Shown here: positions 16,318-26,162 of the stretch, one piece after another
Layout: every line of letters begins with the position of its first letter
Numbering within the stretch: the stretch's first letter is position 1
Source: Bacteroidota bacterium
Lineage (GTDB): Bacteria > Bacteroidota > Ignavibacteria > Ignavibacteriales > Melioribacteraceae
Direction of reading: 5' to 3'
Assembly (NCBI GenBank): GCA_018818065.1
Contig: JAHISV010000010.1
Coordinates: 62,001-126,000, forward strand
DNA: 64,000 nt
The notes under the pieces: model-generated
Database searches by the model: none
What the model was told of the DNA's origin: nothing
Seen by the model: only the letters and a program-made list of their open reading frames with translations
Position numbers and translations under genes: made by a program

Positions 16318-17860
16318 GAATGCAATCGGTAGACTAGTTCCATCAGAAGTCAATGGCGAAAAACAAACTCCCTACCAGGGTATTGGCAAGCACAGGCCAA
16401 CAGGCAATAAAGCAAAACCACAAATCAGTACTTGTGCTGATTATCCGGACGATGGAAATAAAGTAGTTAAGAACCTGAAAGAAGCTCTTAAGAAAGCCGG
16501 ACTTAAAGATGGTATGACAATCTCAACACATCACCACTTACGTGACGGCGATGTTTTGACCAACCAATTATTTGATACCATTAAATCTATGGGCATTAAA
16601 AATATCCGCTGGTTTCCCAGCGCATCATTCCCATGCCATAAACATTTAATTAAATACCTTGAAGATGGCACTATACATCATATTGAAGGCTCTATGAACG
16701 GCCCTCTGGGACGTTTTACTACCGAAGGCAATATGAATGGGGTTGGCGTGTTAAGATCGCATGGCGGGCGCTATCAATCTGTTCAGGATGGTGAAGTGCA
16801 TATAGATATAGCGGTAATTGCAGCTCCGACTGCTGATCCGTTCGGTAATTCAACCGGTGACCGCGGCCCGGCTGCTTGCGGTTTATTGGGTTTCGCCCTG
16901 GCAGATTCCGAGTATGCTGATAAGGTAATTGTTGCAACGGATAATCTTGTTCCATTCCCCTGTTATCCATGGCAGATACAAGGTAATAATGTTGATTATG
17001 TTGTGGAAGTTGAAACACTTGGCGATCCATCAAAAATTGTTTCCGGCACTACTCAGGTTACCAAAAGCCCTGACAGACTTTTAATAGCAGAGTACGTTGC
17101 TGATTTCTTTGAGAAAGCGGGAATATTGAAAGATGGATTCTCCTTTCAGGCAGGTGCCGGCGGCACAAACCTGGCATTCGCGTTAATCCTAAAAGAGAAA
17201 ATGATCGCGCAGAATATCAAAGCTCGTTTCATTCGCGGCGGATCAACGAAGTATCTTGTTGAGATGCTGGAAGAAGGTTTAACAGATTATATCCTTGATG
17301 GTCAGACATTCGATCTCGAAGGTGTTCGCTCCATGCGTGAAAACCCGGGGCATGTTAACACTTCCCCGTTTACCAGTTACAATTACCATGGTAAGGGTAA
17401 CTTCGCCTCAATTATTGATGCTGTAGTTTTGGGTGCGACTGAAGTTGACATTAACTTTAACGCTAATGTTGTAACACACAGTGATGGCTATCTTTTACAT
17501 GGAATTGGCGGATGGCAGAATTGCTTATTCTCCAAATGTACTATTCTTGCTATTCCATCTTTCCGTGACAGAATTCCTGTTATTGTTGATGAAGTTACAA
17601 CCGTTACTGGTCCCGGTGAATTGATAGATGTAATTATTACTGAGCGTGGAATAGCTATTAACCCGAATCGTAAGGATTTGCTAAAAGCTGTTAAAGGAAC
17701 TGACCTGCCAATAAAAACTATCAAAGAAATTTACGAAGAAGTTAACCAGATATGCGGCGGAGCGCCTGCAAAACCAAAAGTAAACAAAGACAAAGTTGTG
17801 GCCGTTATCAAATGGGTTGATGGAACTATTCTTGACAGTGTTTTTGAAATAAAGAAATAA
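16304..17860 (+). CDS. citF: Citrate lyase alpha subunit (citrate:acetyl-ACP transferase)
   Basis: A 518-residue protein from the ATG at 16304, which has GGAGGAAAG upstream and overlaps the citDE stop. It shows the CitF features: TISTHHHLRDGDVLTNQ, NMNGVGVLRSHGGR, GNSTGDRGPAACGLLG, FQAGAGGTNLAFA and EVDINFNANVVTHSDG. It swaps the acetyl group on the carrier domain for citrate before CitE cleavage. Length is normal. Translational coupling with citDE is expected from the overlap. Confidence 0.9.
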   Translation: MKLVKNAIGRLVPSEVNGEKQTPYQGIGKHRPTGNKAKPQISTCADYPDDGNKVVKNLKEALKKAGLKDGMTISTHHHLRDGDVLTNQLFDTIKSMGIKNIRWFPSASFPCHKHLIKYLEDGTIHHIEGSMNGPLGRFTTEGNMNGVGVLRSHGGRYQSVQDGEVHIDIAVIAAPTADPFGNSTGDRGPAACGLLGFALADSEYADKVIVATDNLVPFPCYPWQIQGNNVDYVVEVETLGDPSKIVSGTTQVTKSPDRLLIAEYVADFFEKAGILKDGFSFQAGAGGTNLAFALILKEKMIAQNIKARFIRGGSTKYLVEMLEEGLTDYILDGQTFDLEGVRSMRENPGHVNTSPFTSYNYHGKGNFASIIDAVVLGATEVDINFNANVVTHSDGYLLHGIGGWQNCLFSKCTILAIPSFRDRIPVIVDEVTTVTGPGELIDVIITERGIAINPNRKDLLKAVKGTDLPIKTIKEIYEEVNQICGGAPAKPKVNKDKVVAVIKWVDGTILDSVFEIKK

Positions 17861-17869
17861 TATACCAAA

Positions 17870-17897
17870 GAGGTCCATTCACCCACGAATGGACCTC
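17870..17897 (+). terminator. Hairpin after citF
   Basis: An 11-bp perfect stem GAGGTCCATTC / GAATGGACCTC with loop ACCCAC begins 10 bp after the citF stop. It lacks a T-run, so termination may be weak or Rho-assisted. The remaining gap to 18058 shows nothing else recognisable. Confidence 0.55.
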
Positions 17898-18058
17898 TGA
17901 ATCAGCACCACTCAGCAATATTTCTATTAAATCTCACTAACCCTTTTGGTGTTGGGATCATCATCGGCAACCACAAATTCATTATTTTCAGTTCCAATAG
18001 CAGTGCACTTATAACTGTTATCAACACAAGAATTTTGTCACAAGCTACTATGTTCTAT

Positions 18059-19546
18059 TTAATTTTCCGGTTTGTATCTTACCAATCCACCCCCGGTAGC
18101 CAACCAGATATTGCCAGCCCTGTCTGACTTAATATCATAAATATGGTTAGAGACTAAAAATGAATTCCCTGAAGTAAAGTGTTTAACAATATTTCCATCT
18201 GAATCAAGCTTGTATAAACCGTTAGCTGTTCCTACCCATACACTCATAAAATCTAAATTTATTGAGTAAATGGGTTTATCATGCAGAGATATTTCTCTCC
18301 ATGTATCAGACTCATCCTTCAGGTATAGCTTACCTATGTGATTACCATCCGGAACAGTTAATTGGGCCGCTGTATATATTCTATCAATACCATCGTAACC
18401 GGCAATTGCAGTTATTTTATTTGTTATAAATCCAGCATTCTCACTGTTGTAGATAACAGAATAAGTGCCATAAGTCTGATGGATAAGAATTCCACCATCA
18501 TCAGTACCAATTGCTAACCTGTTCCTGAATTCCTTAACGCAGGAAATATGTTTAGAGGGCAACTTGGCATTAATATTCTCCTCAATTTCCAAGCCATTCT
18601 TTCCATAAGAAACAAGTCCTCCTCCTGCCCGTAAACCAATATAGAATTTTTCGTGCTCCGGGTAGTAATCACTGAAAAAATCAATATCGCCAACAATACT
18701 AGACGGAAGAATCGAGTTCTCAGCAGTAAATAACTCCATTTGTCCATCTTTCACAACCACCAGCCCATAATTTGTACCAATTAAAATTTTATTGTCAGAA
18801 CCGGATTGAACAGCAGTAACATCCATGGCAGGAAGAAGTGAATTCTTAATATTATAGTTTACCCAGGGACCTGAAGATAAATCAACAACACCAGCATCCA
18901 TTGTACCAATCCAAAAAGCATCAGGGAAATCAAGATCAAGTCCAATTTTAGTTATAAAATTTGTAGGTAAATCGGAATTTTCTCTATTGTAGATTAGCCA
19001 TATTGTCGTATCAACTAATCCCCTGTGGACTTCAGTAGATACATTGCTGTACAATAACAAATCTATCTCTCTGGCCCAGTAGCCCATTTTACGAAAAATG
19101 ATTTTATGTTCACCTGGATACAATGATGTTAATAACGCTGGAGTAAACAAACCGGTAGAGCTATCGTCAAGAAAGATTTCAGCCCCATTTGGATTAGTAG
19201 AGCAATTAATGCTCGAATAAAATTCATCTCTGGTGGTAAAATCCAAATTGATAATATCACTCTCATTTTCCTGCAAAGAGATATTAAGAGTGGTATCCAA
19301 ATAATATGAATGTTTCAAAGTAATTTCATATTCGTCCGATTCAAGATAAATCAAACTATCCGGAGTTTTCTGTCCCATAATACGGTCATTTAGATAAATT
19401 TCGTATCCTGCAGGATTTGACGATAAAAACAACCTGCAATTTTGAGGCTCTGGGTCAGGTTTCGACACTGATAATTCCTGATCACAGGAAATTAATATTA
19501 GAACAGAGGTCATTAAGAAAAAAAAAGATTTTATGTATCCAATCAT
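18059..19546 (-). CDS. PEGA-domain / propeller lipoprotein, paralog A
   Basis: A 495-residue lipoprotein (lipobox LISC at about 18-21). Two PEGA-like beta-domains follow (NPAGYEIYLNDRIMGQKTP near 45-60 and NPNGAEIFLDDSSTGLFTP near 117-135). Residues about 185-495 contain WIGT, ILIGTNYGL, WVGTANGLYKLD and NIWLATGGGLVRY, the blades of a two-component-regulator-type propeller without histidine kinase or DNA-binding parts. It is probably a surface or periplasmic binding protein. It is close to the 19662 gene in sequence and appears to be its tandem duplicate, the last gene of the minus-strand cluster. Confidence 0.75.
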   Translation of the reverse strand: MIGYIKSFFFLMTSVLILISCDQELSVSKPDPEPQNCRLFLSSNPAGYEIYLNDRIMGQKTPDSLIYLESDEYEITLKHSYYLDTTLNISLQENESDIINLDFTTRDEFYSSINCSTNPNGAEIFLDDSSTGLFTPALLTSLYPGEHKIIFRKMGYWAREIDLLLYSNVSTEVHRGLVDTTIWLIYNRENSDLPTNFITKIGLDLDFPDAFWIGTMDAGVVDLSSGPWVNYNIKNSLLPAMDVTAVQSGSDNKILIGTNYGLVVVKDGQMELFTAENSILPSSIVGDIDFFSDYYPEHEKFYIGLRAGGGLVSYGKNGLEIEENINAKLPSKHISCVKEFRNRLAIGTDDGGILIHQTYGTYSVIYNSENAGFITNKITAIAGYDGIDRIYTAAQLTVPDGNHIGKLYLKDESDTWREISLHDKPIYSINLDFMSVWVGTANGLYKLDSDGNIVKHFTSGNSFLVSNHIYDIKSDRAGNIWLATGGGLVRYKPEN

Positions 19547-19661
19547 AAAATTGCCCCTGCTGTTGCGCGATTACTATGATTTACGGAAGGAGTCTTTACT
19601 TCGAAAAACTCCTTCAAAGAACAAGTTAACTTGGGTATGTGAATTATTCGTTCCAAAGTAA

Positions 19662-21173
19662 TTACGGCTTAAATCTTACTAAACCACGCCCTGTTGCACA
19701 CCATATATTACCTGATCTATCCAGCACTAAATCGAACACAAGGTTTGAAGGAAGTGGTGAATTTTCCATAGTAATGTGATCAACTTTTTGGGTATGGTTC
19801 AATAATTTATAAATTCCGTTATTTGTCCCAACCCAGGTAGTTTCGAAAGCATCTACTATTACATTAATTACTGAAAAGTCTAAATTAATTTCCTGCCAGA
19901 CATTACCATCAGAAGAAAAGTACAGCATCCCAATCGGGTCATATTGTCCGCGACTCAGCTTAATACCCACATAAAGTGAATAGGTACCATCTTCATATTC
20001 GAGGGCAGTAACCCTGTTAGCAATAAAACCTGCATTTGTACTGTTATACACTGCTTGTACACCGGTGTATCCATTATCGATGTAAACGCCCGCATCGTCA
20101 GTACCAACCATAATAAATCTTGTTTGGAAAGATTCTTTAACTTTCACTCGAGTTGTATTGAGAGATGGAAGATTAGAATTCACATTAGTAAGATTTCCCC
20201 AGCTATTATCACTGTAAGTGATTATGCCTCCGCTGCCGGTAGCCAGGTAAAACCTGGAAGGATGAATTACAGCCCCGGTAATATATGACAATTGAGCTTC
20301 AACATATCCAATATCGTTAACATCATGGGCATTTATAGCAGTGTTGGAAGTATTGAAAACATTCCAACTACCATTGTTAAACTCTGCAATTCCCATTATG
20401 GTCCCTATTAAAACATTCCCTTCATTGGCAACTACAACCTTGGAAACATAATTCATCGGTAATGGTGAGTTCACGACATTATAATTTTTCCATGGGACTG
20501 TTGATATATCCATTACACCAAGGTCGAAGGTCGCAATCCACATAACATTGCTTACATCACTATTAATGGCAACAGCATTAAGAGTATTAGAAACCAAATC
20601 AGAATTATCAGTATTATAAATTAACCATTGTGTAGTATCTTCAAGATTTATATGAAGAGAAGACAAAACATTACTTTTTAAAGTTATGCTCTTAACTTTC
20701 GATCTGTAGCCAAGTTTACCAAATGAAAATGTATGAATTCCGGGAAATAAACCAGTAAGAACAGCTGGTGTATAATGACCAGTTGAGCTGTCGTCAATAA
20801 AAATTTCGGCTTCTGCAGGAATTGATGTACATTCAACCTTTGAAAAAAATCTTTCCTCAGTGGTCAGATCAACGCCCAAGTCCCTAACTTCGTCATTAGA
20901 AACTGAAACTGTAATTGTTGTATCCAAAAACAGAGTGTGCTTCAATCCAATTTCGTATGAATCCGAATCTAAATAGACTAAACTATCCGGGGATTGTTTA
21001 CCGGTTATCCTATTATTTACATATATATCGTAACCACTCGGGAAAGTATTTACATATATTTTACTATTTCCCGGTTCCGGATCAGGAGGAGTAGTCGACA
21101 CTTCTTGATCGCAACTGGCTAAAAGGAATATTGAAATTATTGAAATTCCTAAAAACTTAATATGGCTGTTCAA
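19662..21173 (-). CDS. PEGA-domain / propeller lipoprotein, paralog B
   Basis: A 503-residue lipoprotein (LLASC). Architecture equals paralog A: two PEGA-like domains (SGYDIYVNNRITGKQSPDSL and AEAEIFIDDSSTGHYTP) followed by propeller blades (MWIAT, VLIGTIMGIAEF, WVGTNNGIYKLLN, NIWCATGRGLVRF). It shares CDQE, PDPEP and PDSLxYLxSDxYEIxLKH with A. It stands downstream of a DUF4249/TonB pair, in the same relative place as paralog C at 24673. Ligand unknown. Confidence 0.75.
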   Translation of the reverse strand: MNSHIKFLGISIISIFLLASCDQEVSTTPPDPEPGNSKIYVNTFPSGYDIYVNNRITGKQSPDSLVYLDSDSYEIGLKHTLFLDTTITVSVSNDEVRDLGVDLTTEERFFSKVECTSIPAEAEIFIDDSSTGHYTPAVLTGLFPGIHTFSFGKLGYRSKVKSITLKSNVLSSLHINLEDTTQWLIYNTDNSDLVSNTLNAVAINSDVSNVMWIATFDLGVMDISTVPWKNYNVVNSPLPMNYVSKVVVANEGNVLIGTIMGIAEFNNGSWNVFNTSNTAINAHDVNDIGYVEAQLSYITGAVIHPSRFYLATGSGGIITYSDNSWGNLTNVNSNLPSLNTTRVKVKESFQTRFIMVGTDDAGVYIDNGYTGVQAVYNSTNAGFIANRVTALEYEDGTYSLYVGIKLSRGQYDPIGMLYFSSDGNVWQEINLDFSVINVIVDAFETTWVGTNNGIYKLLNHTQKVDHITMENSPLPSNLVFDLVLDRSGNIWCATGRGLVRFKP

Positions 21174-21286
21174 TTTATACCTCTAAAAAAATTATACATT
21201 TGTTTTTCCAATTCTTCCGCCAGAAAAAATTATTTTATAAACAAACACTTCACTGCTCGAAAATCCCTTGTTTTAAAAAAATACTT

Positions 21287-22267
21287 TTACTCATAAAAAG
21301 GATTATAGCCGAAAGATTTGATATAGTCGGGTTCCAAAGTAAATGAAGTTTTCTGAATTATTTTGGACCCGAAAATACCGAACCCACCCTCAATATTAGT
21401 ATAGTCTGATTTGTCAAGCGAAATAGAATATTCATCCTGAAGATTACCGGAGGAAGAATAATAAGCTGCAAGAAACTGATCAACAATAGTAACTTCAACC
21501 TGAAGGAGCATAATTCTAAAACCACTTTTAACCGGCATACCTTCTGATATTTTCTGCATGGCTATATCCAGAGCTTCAAGAGAAAAATAACCCGCACCGC
21601 CTTGAGTTATTCCTGAATAAACAGGTATGTACTCTCCTTCGCTCTCTATATACTCAGAAGGGACTTCTTCGTACCTTCTGGTATCATCATAAGCAAAGTA
21701 TCTATCATAGATAATCTTAAATCTTGGTCTGTAAAACTGCTTATTACTTACAGAACTCCACGCAAGCTCAAACTTATTTTCATATGGTCCAGGTATTTCT
21801 CTTGCCGATTCATCAACACCAACTTCATCAAGGACAAAGTCTATCTTTTTGGGAACATCAGTATAAGATTTTAGTCTGCGCCCATTTTCGAGCAAAGCTT
21901 CTATCTCCACCCGTTCTCCAAAAGCTGGTTTAAAATCATTTGTATAATATATTCCAACTTCATCCAACTGACCGTTCTGTTTTGTTATACTAATCAGTGT
22001 ATCGGTAAGAATGTATACTGTATCCTTATACCACATCCTTACATAAGCGCCACTAATAAACATATTCTCTTCATTAATTGAAGGATCAATCCCTTCTACA
22101 TCATAATTTTGAAGAATAGAAACGAACTGGGTTGAATCATCCCCGTTTACAATTCCGTTTAAAGTATATTTTTGCCTAAACTCACCTTTAATCAGGATGT
22201 CTTCTTCGCAAGAAGAGAATACAACCATCAATGTTAAAAGCGCAAGCAAACCGAATGTAATTTTCAT
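21287..22267 (-). CDS. DUF4249 lipoprotein, copy 1
   Basis: The protein has 326 residues with a lipoprotein signal (VFSSC). RMWYKDTVYILTDT, ERVEIEALLENGRRLKSYTDVP and a C-terminal GGFGIFGSKIIQKTSF match DUF4249, a family nearly always next to a TonB-dependent receptor in Bacteroidota. It is probably the surface partner of the receptor encoded just upstream at 22368-24599. The substrate is not known for the family. Confidence 0.75.
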   Translation of the reverse strand: MKITFGLLALLTLMVVFSSCEEDILIKGEFRQKYTLNGIVNGDDSTQFVSILQNYDVEGIDPSINEENMFISGAYVRMWYKDTVYILTDTLISITKQNGQLDEVGIYYTNDFKPAFGERVEIEALLENGRRLKSYTDVPKKIDFVLDEVGVDESAREIPGPYENKFELAWSSVSNKQFYRPRFKIIYDRYFAYDDTRRYEEVPSEYIESEGEYIPVYSGITQGGAGYFSLEALDIAMQKISEGMPVKSGFRIMLLQVEVTIVDQFLAAYYSSSGNLQDEYSISLDKSDYTNIEGGFGIFGSKIIQKTSFTLEPDYIKSFGYNPFYE

Positions 22268-22367
22268 TTTTTCACCTGTAATAACTTTAGGAACAAGATT
22301 TTCCCGTTCCTTATATGATTAAATATTTCTTAGCTCTGTATTTTCTGCACGAGTTATTTCCAATAAA

Positions 22368-24599
22368 TTATAACTCTATTTTAATTGTTGCCGAAGGTAA
22401 AAATGGCAGCGTATTTACTTGTTCACCGGTATCCCTATCGAAATAGAAAATATTGGCTCTGTCATAAACGTTAATAATACTTGCACTGAATTGACATCTG
22501 ATAAAATCGAAATCAAATTTCTTGGTCACGTTCACATCAAGCCTATGATAATCAGGCAACCTGCCTAAGTTTCTATCACCCAACATCGTATACGGGAAAT
22601 AAGCAGAAGCAACACTCCCTGGATTATCGATATCAATCGGACTAAATTTATCGTAGAACCCGATAGTCTGAGTAAATGGGCGTCCCTTGCTGTAATACCA
22701 CATTCCACTAATAATCCATCCGGCACCCATATTAATTTCAAGAGATACATTTACAGAATGTCTGGAATCATATCTTGGATGGAAAAGCCATCCATCAACA
22801 GTATTATAAACCCAACTAAGAGTATATGCAGTTGTTAAGTTTATCAGTTCTGTATTAAGATTCACCATGGTTTCCAAGCCATATGATTCCCCGTCACCAG
22901 CAACAAAATCATTATCAGTCGGGAATACTTTTTTCTTATTTATTGTAGCAAGATTATCAATTACTTTGTAATAAACCTCTCCTTGCACAGTCAGTTCTGA
23001 AAGCAAATTAAGCTCCAGTCCGGCGCTGTATTGAGTAGCTTTTGAAGGATCTATATATCCGGGAGTAATTACCCAAGGTTCAAAAAGAGTAATAATATCA
23101 TCATCATCTGTCAGAGTAATTAATTCCTGCTGATAAATACCCCATGATGCCTTAAAAGCAACTTGGGGAATGAACCTATAAGTCATACTAACTCTCGGTT
23201 CAATCGCTCCTCCGCCATTTTTAGAGTACCCTGCCATATTATATCTTATGCCTGCGTCAAGACCAAAATTATCAAAACGAAGCATTTTATACTTAGCAAA
23301 AGCTACAATATTGGAACCTTTGCCGGATACGTCATAAATTCCACCCAGTTCATTCTGCTGGAATAATTTTGTATCCAGGTCACTGAAGTAAAGCCCAAGA
23401 TTTATTTCATCCTTGGAATCGTAAACATAAGCAAAATCCATTTTCATGGTAAAATCGGTTAGCTCGTTTCTCTTAGGTCGCGAGTTACTCAACTTTGGAA
23501 GCAATTCCCCCTTGAAGTTACTATAGCTGAATCCAATCTCAAGAAAAAGAGGGCTTTCAGCTGCAGCAAGAAACCAGTTAAAACCAAATATATTATTGCT
23601 CCAGTTAAAATCTTCCTTTAAAGGACTATCATCAACCATTTCATCGTAACTCAAAAACCCGAAAGCAGTAAATTTTGAAACCGCATCAGGGTAAGGAAGA
23701 GTATAATTCAACTTGAATGAGGCGTCGTAAAAATTAAATGGTGCCGATTTATTCAAGAATTTTTTTAATACTTCAGTTGAGGTGCTTTTACGTCCGGTAA
23801 CAATAAAAGAACCATTAGGAATCGGACCTTCAATTAACATTTTGCCGGTAAGCAAACTGGCTGTAGCGGAGCCGCCAAATTGATTTTTATTACCATCTTT
23901 TGTCACCAGATCCAATACAGATGATAATCTTGTACCATATTCAGCTGTAAAGCCCCCCTTGTAAAATTCAGCAGAATTGATCATTTCAGGATCGACTGCA
24001 CTAAATAAACCCATAGCGTGGAAAGGATTATAAACTGTAACACCATTAAAAAGGACAAGATTCTGGTTACTTGCACCTCCTCTAACGTAGTATCTTGAAG
24101 ACACATCTCCAGTAGTTTGTACACCGGGCTGCGCCTGTAATGATCTGAATACATCCAGTTCCACACCCTGAGGTTGTCTCTCAAGATCCTTCATCGAAAT
24201 TCTCTGCAACCCGATATCTGTTGCATTTTCTTCCATTACCCGTGTACCTATTTTCTCAACCGTTTCAAGTTCAACACCACTTGGCGATAACTCAATATCC
24301 ATATGTGTTACTTTGTTTGGTTGAACGACAAATCTCAAGGTCTTTGTTCGGAATCCGACATATGAGACCAGTAAAGTATAAGTGTTATTTGCAGGTATGG
24401 AAGGAATAAGAAAAAAACCATTGGCATCAGTAGATGCGCCAATTCCTAATTCCTTAACAAGAGCATTGCCATAAGGCAGCGACTCTCCTGAAGTTGAATC
24501 TGAAACCAAACCTCTAAGCGTTCCACGTTGCTGACCCATTATCTGTACTGAAAAGATAATAAGCAACAAGAATAAAAGCTTCGAACAATAATATTTCAT
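22368..24599 (-). CDS. TonB-dependent receptor with carboxypeptidase-regulatory domain, copy 1
   Basis: A 743-residue outer-membrane receptor with signal peptide (ends MGQQ). A carboxypeptidase-regulatory-like domain (about 27-115: GTLRGLVSDSTSGESLPYGNA) precedes a plug (YYVRGGASNQNLVLFNGV, FYKGGFTAEYGTRLSSVLD) and a beta-barrel that ends ATIKIEL. Closely related to the 27110 receptor, including the stretch LLTGKMLIEGPIPNGSFIV. No C-terminal SusD-like partner exists; DUF4249 takes that place. The imported ligand is unknown. Confidence 0.88.
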   Translation of the reverse strand: MKYYCSKLLFLLLIIFSVQIMGQQRGTLRGLVSDSTSGESLPYGNALVKELGIGASTDANGFFLIPSIPANNTYTLLVSYVGFRTKTLRFVVQPNKVTHMDIELSPSGVELETVEKIGTRVMEENATDIGLQRISMKDLERQPQGVELDVFRSLQAQPGVQTTGDVSSRYYVRGGASNQNLVLFNGVTVYNPFHAMGLFSAVDPEMINSAEFYKGGFTAEYGTRLSSVLDLVTKDGNKNQFGGSATASLLTGKMLIEGPIPNGSFIVTGRKSTSTEVLKKFLNKSAPFNFYDASFKLNYTLPYPDAVSKFTAFGFLSYDEMVDDSPLKEDFNWSNNIFGFNWFLAAAESPLFLEIGFSYSNFKGELLPKLSNSRPKRNELTDFTMKMDFAYVYDSKDEINLGLYFSDLDTKLFQQNELGGIYDVSGKGSNIVAFAKYKMLRFDNFGLDAGIRYNMAGYSKNGGGAIEPRVSMTYRFIPQVAFKASWGIYQQELITLTDDDDIITLFEPWVITPGYIDPSKATQYSAGLELNLLSELTVQGEVYYKVIDNLATINKKKVFPTDNDFVAGDGESYGLETMVNLNTELINLTTAYTLSWVYNTVDGWLFHPRYDSRHSVNVSLEINMGAGWIISGMWYYSKGRPFTQTIGFYDKFSPIDIDNPGSVASAYFPYTMLGDRNLGRLPDYHRLDVNVTKKFDFDFIRCQFSASIINVYDRANIFYFDRDTGEQVNTLPFLPSATIKIEL

Positions 24600-24672
24600 T
24601 TAGCTCTCCCAAAAAATAGCTGTTCTACTATAATTATTTATCTTTGTGTAATGTGTTTATTTGAAAAAAAAT

Positions 24673-26151
24673 CTACCTTTTGTACTTTGTTACTCCCCCA
24701 TTCATAGACGTGATCCAAGCTATATTGTTTCCATTTACAAATACTGACGTTAATTCAGCATCCTTTAAATTCGAATTTTGTGTATTAAAAAACTCTTCAT
24801 TTCCCAAAATTTTAAAAACATGAAATCCTCTGGAAGATGAAGCCATAACTTCCCCATTTCCAAAAGAAGCAAATCTGCTAAATTGACTGGGTCTGTTTAT
24901 GGATTTTATTATTAATTCGTATTCAGACCCCTCAACTGGAATAATATAAATACGGGAGTATGCAGTGAAAAGACCAAATCTGGCTGAATACCATATATTA
25001 TTACTTTCATCAACTTCAAGACAATAAATTGATACTGGGTTATATATATTAGTTGAAGTCTTTAGAATTTCAAAATCACCATTACTATACTTGCATAAAA
25101 TACCAGATTTATATCCCGGTCCATCATGATCATGAAAAGCTGTGCCAATTAATAATTCATTATTGTTAATAATCTTTAAGGCAGTTACATGTTTTAAATC
25201 AATCGACTCCGACTGAAGCGAATGCCAGTTAGTTCCATCAAACATGGTAACACCATTGCTGGATCCGCACCAGATGTTGTCTTCATCATCAGCAACAACA
25301 GAATTAAACTCTGGCGCAAGAAATTCGTTTCTGTAAGAGTTTTTTATACCATCATTAAAACGAATTAACTGTCCGTCGGTACAAATCCAGAGATCATCAC
25401 CATGCACTAGTAACTTGTTCACATTTGAATTTACCGTACCTAAACTGGCAAGAGAATAAACAGTCCAATCTTTCCCATCATAATTAATTAGTCCATATCC
25501 ATTTGAGGCAAACCACATTTCGTTTTTATACTCAACGACATCATTAAAAGAATTTGTTGGTAAATCAGAATTACTAACCGAATAATCAACCCAGGTAGTA
25601 GTATCCGATAATATAGAGTTGTAAGTGGATGTTAACAGTGCCCGCACCAATATATTAGAACTATCAGTTCGATAGTTTCCTTTGGCATACTTTACTTCAT
25701 ATATCCCCGGTGATACGTTAAAGATCGTTTCCGGGGTAAAAAATCCTGTTTCCTGATCATTAATGAAAATTTTTGCGCTCTGTGGTGTTGAGTTACAAAA
25801 TATTTTGCCTAAATTCTTAGGATTAGCATTCAGATCAATAAAAACATTGGTTGATGAAGAATCACTAATAAATACAGTAAAGGTAGAATCACTGTATAAT
25901 TTTTTCCTAAGGGAGATTACATGCTCTCCCGGCTGGAGAAATTCAATTGTAGTTGGAGTTGTAAAACCTGATATTCTTCCCTCAAAATATATAGAAGCTC
26001 CAGGTGGGTTTGAATTAATTACCAAAGTTCCACTAAGATTTTCTGTTTTTATCTCGTATCCTGTAAACACCTCTTTGTCACAGCTGCTTAAAAGCAAGCA
26101 AAGTAATAGGAGTGGAATTAAGATATAATATTTATTTTTTCTTCTCATCAA
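24673..26151 (-). CDS. PEGA-domain / propeller lipoprotein, paralog C
   Basis: A 492-residue lipoprotein (LLLSSC). PEGA-like segments NPPGASIYFEGRISGFTTP and AKIFINDQETGFFTP are followed by propeller-like repeats (EMWFASNGYGLINYDG, DLWICTDGQL, NIWCGSSNGVTMFDG, IAWITSMNGGVTKY). It is the most diverged of the three paralogs and begins 11 bp after the DUF4249 gene at 26163, so it is very likely cotranscribed with the upstream TonB and DUF4249 genes. Confidence 0.75.
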   Translation of the reverse strand: MMRRKNKYYILIPLLLLCLLLSSCDKEVFTGYEIKTENLSGTLVINSNPPGASIYFEGRISGFTTPTTIEFLQPGEHVISLRKKLYSDSTFTVFISDSSSTNVFIDLNANPKNLGKIFCNSTPQSAKIFINDQETGFFTPETIFNVSPGIYEVKYAKGNYRTDSSNILVRALLTSTYNSILSDTTTWVDYSVSNSDLPTNSFNDVVEYKNEMWFASNGYGLINYDGKDWTVYSLASLGTVNSNVNKLLVHGDDLWICTDGQLIRFNDGIKNSYRNEFLAPEFNSVVADDEDNIWCGSSNGVTMFDGTNWHSLQSESIDLKHVTALKIINNNELLIGTAFHDHDGPGYKSGILCKYSNGDFEILKTSTNIYNPVSIYCLEVDESNNIWYSARFGLFTAYSRIYIIPVEGSEYELIIKSINRPSQFSRFASFGNGEVMASSSRGFHVFKILGNEEFFNTQNSNLKDAELTSVFVNGNNIAWITSMNGGVTKYKR

Positions 26152-26162
26152 TCTCTATTTTT

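Noticed and set aside
18059..21173. PEGA-propeller proteins as sensor histidine kinases (hybrid two-component)
   Set aside because: Propeller blades are present but no kinase, receiver or DNA-binding domain follows; both proteins end after the propeller and begin with a lipobox.
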